Positions 60,701-64,000 of a DNA stretch of 64,000 bases are shown here, piece after piece. The notes beneath the pieces were generated by a model that ran no database searches, had not been told where the DNA came from, and saw only the letters and a list, made by a program, of their open reading frames with translations. Origin of the DNA: Malachius bipustulatus (lineage: Eukaryota; Arthropoda; Insecta; Coleoptera; Melyridae); NCBI GenBank assembly GCA_910589415.1, contig OU342631.1, positions 17,732,001 to 17,796,000 of the forward strand, in the 5' to 3' direction. How positions within the stretch are numbered: the stretch's first letter is position 1; each line of letters opens with the position of its first letter. The translations under genes and the position numbers were made by a program.

Positions 60701-63700
60701 ATGTATTTCGTTAGTTTTGAAATTGTTCTTTCAATCTCAATTTTTTATACTAGACACTTAAAAAAAATCTGCAAAAATGATGTCGTAATATTATTATTAT
60801 TATTATAATCTACTATTAGTGGGTATCATTATTATGACTCAATGATAGGTAGTTGCGCTAAAAAAATAATAGGAACATCACAATAATAATTCTAAGGGAT
60901 AATTTCCTGTGATTATTTCAAAAAGTGATAAACTTAAATTTATCGAAAAGCGATTTGAGAAAAATTATGCAAACAAGTGAAAAATTGAGAGTGTTTCCAG
61001 TTGTTATCGTACCTACCCGCGTGGGGTAATTTTTATTCATTGGGAGTTTCGTTACCCTTCCCTATCCACTCAACTGGAATCGTAGCTACATATGCCTACA
61101 ACATCTCCACCAAGCGTCTGCGATTCGGGATATGACACATTTATTGCCAACGTATATGAGCTCTCGGAATATAAAGAAGTAGCTCCAAAATTAGCAAATG
61201 ATAATAAAAAAATTCTCTGTTTTTTAGATAGTTCCTGGAATATTTCAGCAAAAATGCACCAAAAAATCAAAAAATTTTCTTGCATTTCTTAATTTTTTTT
61301 TGTTTCTATAATTCCGCTTGGTTATTAATTTTGTACAATTCATTTTCGTTGTAATAGTATCTTGCCTCAATGTGTTTTATTAAATAATTTGTTGAGATAT
61401 ATTCATCAATGTTACGTGTTTTTGTCTTCAAAATGTTTAAACACATCCTCATGTAGGTGCAGATTGACATCATTCTGCTTTCTTAGTAGCTGTATTATGA
61501 TACGCAAGTAGAAGTAGAGTGCCTACAGCCCTTACCGTCTTTTATACAAATTAGATAATAATCATAATACCAAAATAGCTTAGCAATCAAACCAATCAAA
61601 GAAATGGTAAGAGGGAAACCAGATAGCATAAATCAAGAACTGATTTATGTTCCACTTACGTAGTACCTAGACATTTTTATAGTTTTTTTTGAAACTTTTT
61701 TTTCGACTTTGAGAAAAAGGATCAAAATAAAATCACTAGTTTTTTTTGGATATAGTTTTTAAGTGTAAATAACATAAATTATAAAAAATTAGGAAGGGGA
61801 ATTATCCTTTGCATAATTACACTTTTTTACGATTTATTCTAATTAATGTGACATACATTTTTCAATTCCTATTCAACAAACAATTAAAGAAGTAAATTCC
61901 TCTTATTTCGACAACGTCTTATCATATTTCCTTAATTCATCCATACATGACATTCAAAGGAAAATATCTCCTACCTATACCTAATACTTACCCAATTTGT
62001 AAAAAAATGGATCAACAACTCAGCTTTTATCACATTTTCACGTTACTTAGGTACCTGTGAGTGGGAGTTTAATAAGCCCCTGAAGTAACTTGAACTTTCA
62101 GGCTCGTAATCAAGTTTTTAAGATCAAACTCCTACGCGCACCGTCTTATACAATGTGAAACATTTTAATGTCACGTTCGGAACTACAGACTTCCTATTGA
62201 GAGTAATAATAATTGGTCCGCTTTGAGAATAATAATCTAGAATAAAGGTAACTAAGAAACTTGCAAGAAGAATCGTGATGTTCATTTTATCGGAACACAT
62301 TCAAATATATCAAAAACTAGGTATCGGATCAAAAAAGTGAGTATTAAAATTTGTTCATCTGGAAGGGGGACATCGATTGATACCAAACTCGACCAACCTA
62401 CCCCCACCCCCTAGGGGTGCTGCCTTTACAATATTAAATGAGATCCCATGGTTGTTATTGCAGTTTTGATTTTACGGGTGAAAACTCGTAGGAAATTGCA
62501 TCCCTTGTCCCCCTAGCATGCAGATGTGACCGGGGGGGGGGGGAGGAGGATTTGAAATTTTGACAACCCTTATTTTTTTATTGTAGGTTCGGGTTTTACG
62601 ACCAAAAATAGGAAGGATTTGTCTGTGATATTTTATTTCGACTCATACCTAGATCTTTTTGGTTCAATTAATTTCAGTATAAAGACAAATGGAAAAAATA
62701 GGCCAGTTTTCACCCATAAAATCTGCATCTGCAATAAAAGCGTCGGTTTTCATTTTAAATTGCAAAGTTGTTGCCCCCACCCCTAGGGGGTAGCGTTGGT
62801 CGAGTTTGGTATCACGTCCCTCTTCCAGATGAACAACTTATTTTGATCCGAGTTTTATAGGGTTATTCAAAACTCGACCGACAAATTCCAATGGACGGTT
62901 CCTTGTGAAAAAGGAAGACAAATGTTCCTTTGAGATATTATCTCCAGATTTTGCGATAAAACAAAGATACCACCTTTAAAACCTGATGGTATGACTTTGA
63001 CTATAAGCATAGTTATTTTTGGGGTTATTTTTATAGTTTCTAGTTTACGCAACCAAGGTGCCTAATGATGGAGCAACGAATACGTCAAGGCTTTGAAACC
63101 ATCAGAGCAACTACTGAAATTTTCGAAAGAGTTCGGCAGTCTTTGATAAGACGTGTGCATGAATGCCCAAACAAAAATGGTGGCCACTTCTTATTTTAAA
63201 TAAACTAAATAAACTAAATAAATTTTCAGGAATAGATGGGGCAGGTTTGATAGAGAAAATCAAATTTTCAGGAAAAAAATACGAGACACCAGTTTTTAAA
63301 GACCGCATATCACCATTATAACATCATAGGTACATAATGCAAAATCTTGAGAAACGTCAAAGGAACTATCGTCTTTTTTTTCACGAGGAATCCTCTGCTA
63401 GAGTTTGTCTGTCTAATTTCAAATCACCCTGTATAAATACAGGGTAAATTTCAGTAAACTACAGTAAATTTCGTCATAAAACATTTTTAATTAAATATGG
63501 TGTTCCAATTTGATGGATTGTTAGTGAGACGGCTGATTTTGAACCCCCCCACCTCCGGTTACCCACTGGGGAAGCACGGAATTCATGCTTGCAGAAAATA
63601 CAGAAATCACAAGGCTTTATTCTGAATCCTGACATTTACTTTCTTCTGATTATGATTAAATAAAATTTAACGAAATAAATTATTCACAGGTGATCCTTTG

Positions 63701-64000
63701 TGGTGGCTCTATAATCGCGCCATATTGGATCCTGACGGCAGCCCATTGCGTTCGTCCTTATCTGCGCGTGCGCTTGAACGAGCACGACCTGCGCGCTTGG
63801 GATGGAAGAGAACTGGAGCTGAGGGTCAAGGCTTCCGTGCCGCATCCAGGCTTCAGGAAGAAAACGGTGGAAAATGATATTGCCCTGTTGCTGCTCCCAC
63901 AGCCAGCAGAGTCGACGCCTGTTTGTCTGCCCCGTCGGCCGTCACGTCCTGGAGAGATGTGCCACGTTGTTGGATGGGGGAGCTTCGATCATATGGGACA
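45729..64000 (+). CDS. Secreted trypsin-like serine protease with TSP1-like modules (partial)
   Basis: Exons 45729-45800, 55004-55264, 57501-57789, 60146-60333 and 63690 to the window edge join in one frame (about 373 residues so far). Exon 1 is a signal peptide (VILVVLLLTILDTDL). Exon 2 carries a decayed thrombospondin type-1-like stretch (HWYPWSTCRNC, then RLCNRKRCKKK). Exon 3 has a clearer one (FWSKWSDWSICNLHTC, RVRYC, DCYYEGTMC). Exon 4 holds HCGIPF, a likely pro-region cysteine, and the activation site LK|ILGGTDATKDKWPWHV. Exon 5 gives GGSIIAPYWILTAAHC (catalytic His), VENDIALLLLPQP (catalytic Asp), VCLPRR and CHVVGWGS. The catalytic serine lies beyond the edge. Cleavage after Lys suggests activation by a trypsin-like enzyme. 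Exon 5 is much richer in G+C than the rest. Introns reach 9.2 kb and hold many transposons. Substrate unknown; an extracellular cascade role is an inference. Confidence 0.88.
46720..48700. repeat. Degenerate CTTCAAG/AAGCTTGAAG-rich field in intron 1
   Basis: For about 2 kb the intron is built from scrambled variants of cttcaagctt, ttgaagactc, agcttgaag and ctcttaaagtttt on both strands, at irregular spacing. There is no open frame. It looks like a decayed satellite or very short-period repeat; exact edges are arbitrary. Confidence 0.6.
47825..48049. repeat. 113-bp tandem duplication
   Basis: 47825-47937 and 47938-48049 are direct copies, both starting agctagttaaaagcattctt and running through atatcttcaaa(a/g)tgtcactg to taaagagca with only a few differences. 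It is the clearest unit inside the surrounding degenerate field. Confidence 0.9.
48701..49536. other. Intron 1 sequence, nothing recognised
   Basis: AT-rich intron sequence of the protease gene, without exon or element ends that I can identify. Confidence 0.45.
49545..49917. mobile_element. hAT-like short element
   Basis: Left tip TAGGGTCGTCTTTAAGAGG and right tip complement CAATGGCGGATATTCATGG are poor inverted repeats of hAT style. The flanks agtttaga (49537-49544) and gttttaga (49918-49925) agree at 7 of 8 bases. G- and C-runs sit just inside both ends. 373 bp, no transposase. Confidence 0.5.
49926..50690. other. Intron 1 sequence, nothing recognised
   Basis: AT-rich. No exon, element end or RNA gene recognised. 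Confidence 0.45.
50700..51060 (+). repeat. Pyrimidine-rich (C/T) stretch
   Basis: The plus strand is unusually rich in C and T (tacccctccccttcac, accccctcccag, cttactccccttcccc). Open frames across it encode only low-complexity Pro/Ser/Leu text and look accidental. Confidence 0.6.
51125..51280. repeat. Cluster of ACGTC/GACGT words
   Basis: In about 150 bp, acgt-containing words recur many times (gacgtacatagacgtcgc, gagacgtcc, gacgtctacaagacgtacc, aagacgtattaaatacgtt). The words are self-complementary. It may be the arm of an unidentified transposon or a cluster of CREB/ATF-type sites by chance; no partner arm was found. Confidence 0.45.
51436..51870. mobile_element. Inverted-repeat element, GGCTAAGTGCAGAAAGG ends
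   Basis: Left end aattgaatggctaagtgcag and right end complement aattgaacggctaagtgcag, both followed by aaagggaagtact. An internal copy of gcagaaagggaagtact occurs near 51602. About 435 bp; target duplication not clear. Confidence 0.7.
51940..52020 (+). other. Exon-like or LTR-like fragment
   Basis: A patch of balanced base composition ends gcgcaataaatcaatacaaag|gtgagt, combining a poly(A)-type hexamer with a consensus splice donor. It might be an untranslated exon or the tail of a decayed LTR; I found no second LTR and no reverse transcriptase. Confidence 0.25.
52278..52525. mobile_element. MITE, second copy of the YGTCGGCC family, ATAT target
   Basis: 248 bp, inverted ends CGTCGGCCTAATAT and a diverged AGACTGACG, flanked by ATAT on both sides (52274-52277, 52526-52529). 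The interior closely matches the copy at 7291-7544 in the same orientation. Confidence 0.85.
52680..53330. other. Unassigned less AT-rich patch in intron 1
   Basis: More balanced base composition than its surroundings, with a repeated word tctgacttgcagaacg (about 53220) / tccgacttgcagagtg (about 52782). Plus-strand frames stay open for about 60 codons around 52880-53065 but resemble nothing I know. It may be a decayed transposon. Confidence 0.35.
53331..55003. other. End of protease intron 1
   Basis: AT-rich intron sequence ending in the acceptor ttttttttcag at 55003. Around 54700-54760 the phrase cgtttgtcca(c/a) recurs three times. No exon seen. Confidence 0.45.
55667..57171. mobile_element. 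Older inverted-repeat element split by the hairpin element
   Basis: Left arm ttgacaaaaatagttacgga plus, after the insertion, ccatcacacgcggaatagcc and ttctattcgagtttaccatt. The right arm (57072-57171) is the complement: aatggtaaactcgagtagaa, ggctattccacatgtgatgg, tattttttgtcaa-type end. Removing the 1189-bp insertion and one TA leaves an element of about 314 bp. The arms are clearly more diverged than those of the insertion. Confidence 0.82.
55700..56888. mobile_element. 1189-bp hairpin element, copy 2 (inverted), TA target
   Basis: Arms 55700-56219 and 56374-56888 with spacer 56220-56373; TA on both flanks. Exactly the same length as the copy at 32243-33431 and its reverse complement, including the arm-specific differences I compared. 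It sits in an intron of the protease gene, inserted in an older element. Confidence 0.92.
57790..58663. other. Protease intron 3, left part
   Basis: AT-rich intron sequence. The short duplicated word ggtacctacctacctac occurs at its start (57829-57845). Nothing else recognised. Confidence 0.45.
58664..59530. mobile_element. Diverged foldback element in protease intron 3
   Basis: Arms of several hundred bases in inverted orientation: tttaggaaaatttttacttc / complement of ttaggaaaattatgacttcg, ttttaaaactgtcaaattta / ttttacaactgtcaaatttg, and a shared ttctggaaaa/ttttggaaaa block. The centre is near 59100. Ends are approximate. Confidence 0.55.
60334..62323. other. Protease intron 4, left part
   Basis: AT-rich intron sequence with no exon. 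A short open frame at 61092-61292 resembles nothing and is probably accidental. Confidence 0.45.
62324..62851. mobile_element. Foldback element with tcggatcaaaa ends
   Basis: Arms of about 190 bp: ttgttcatctggaagggg / ccctcttccagatgaacaa, gataccaaactcgaccaac and its complement, ccccctaggggtg / cacccctaggggg, then gggtgaaaact. A 12-base run of G lies at 62532-62543 in the interior. Tips are not sharply defined. Confidence 0.75.
62860..63433. mobile_element. Foldback element with CAGGGTGATTT-type right end
   Basis: The right tip complement CAGGGTGATTTGAAATTAGA pairs with the decayed left tip agggttattcaaaactcgac. The arms then share gttccttgtgaaaaaggaag / complement of cttttttttcacgaggaatc, followed by gttcctttga and agattttgc. 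TA follows the right end. Starts 9 bp after the previous element. Confidence 0.65.

Noticed and set aside
1..64000. tRNA, rRNA or CRISPR features
   Set aside because: No cloverleaf B-box with matching A-box, no rRNA core and no spaced direct-repeat array was noticed; a covariance-model scan would be needed to exclude small RNA genes.

Overview
The window is nuclear DNA of an insect. The evidence is AT-rich sequence, GT-AG introns ranging from about 60 bp to over 9 kb, both subunits of the insect hormone bursicon, and a very high load of short palindromic DNA transposons. A holometabolous insect, perhaps a beetle, is plausible, but the order cannot be settled from sequence alone. No bacterial, viral, CRISPR or confident tRNA/rRNA feature was seen.

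Layout. 0-6.4 kb: a repeat-rich stretch (a roughly 220-bp tandem array, foldback elements, a purine tract, one unexplained GC-rich patch). 6.4-9.4 kb, minus strand: the N-terminal half (543 codons, 8 exons) of the proteasome subunit PSMD1/Rpn2. 12.8-14.4 kb, plus: bursicon alpha (burs). 15.3-15.6 kb, plus: a single-exon SWI5-like recombination protein. 18.1-18.7 kb, minus: bursicon beta (pburs) with a clear TATA promoter. 22.7-25.8 kb, plus: a ZC3H10-type triple CCCH zinc-finger protein with a glutamine-rich repeat tail. 27-33.4 kb: a transposon cluster that includes a four-level nest. 34.0-39.1 kb, minus: the ESCRT-III regulator IST1, whose middle is spelled by a row of very small phase-0 exons. 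45.7 kb to the right edge, plus: a secreted trypsin-like protease preceded by thrombospondin type-1-like modules, incomplete at the edge, with introns full of repeats.

The two bursicon genes encode the halves of one heterodimeric neurohormone and lie about 4 kb apart, converging on the SWI5-like gene. The remaining genes are housekeeping or unrelated, and no operon-like logic applies.

The most distinctive material is (1) the IST1 micro-exon row, which looks like repeated exon duplication, (2) two copies, matching at every site compared, of a 1189-bp hairpin element in opposite orientation 22 kb apart, (3) several unrelated hairpin families sharing CAGGGTG-like tips and TA target sites, and (4) PIF/Harbinger and hAT derivatives whose target-site duplications can still be read.
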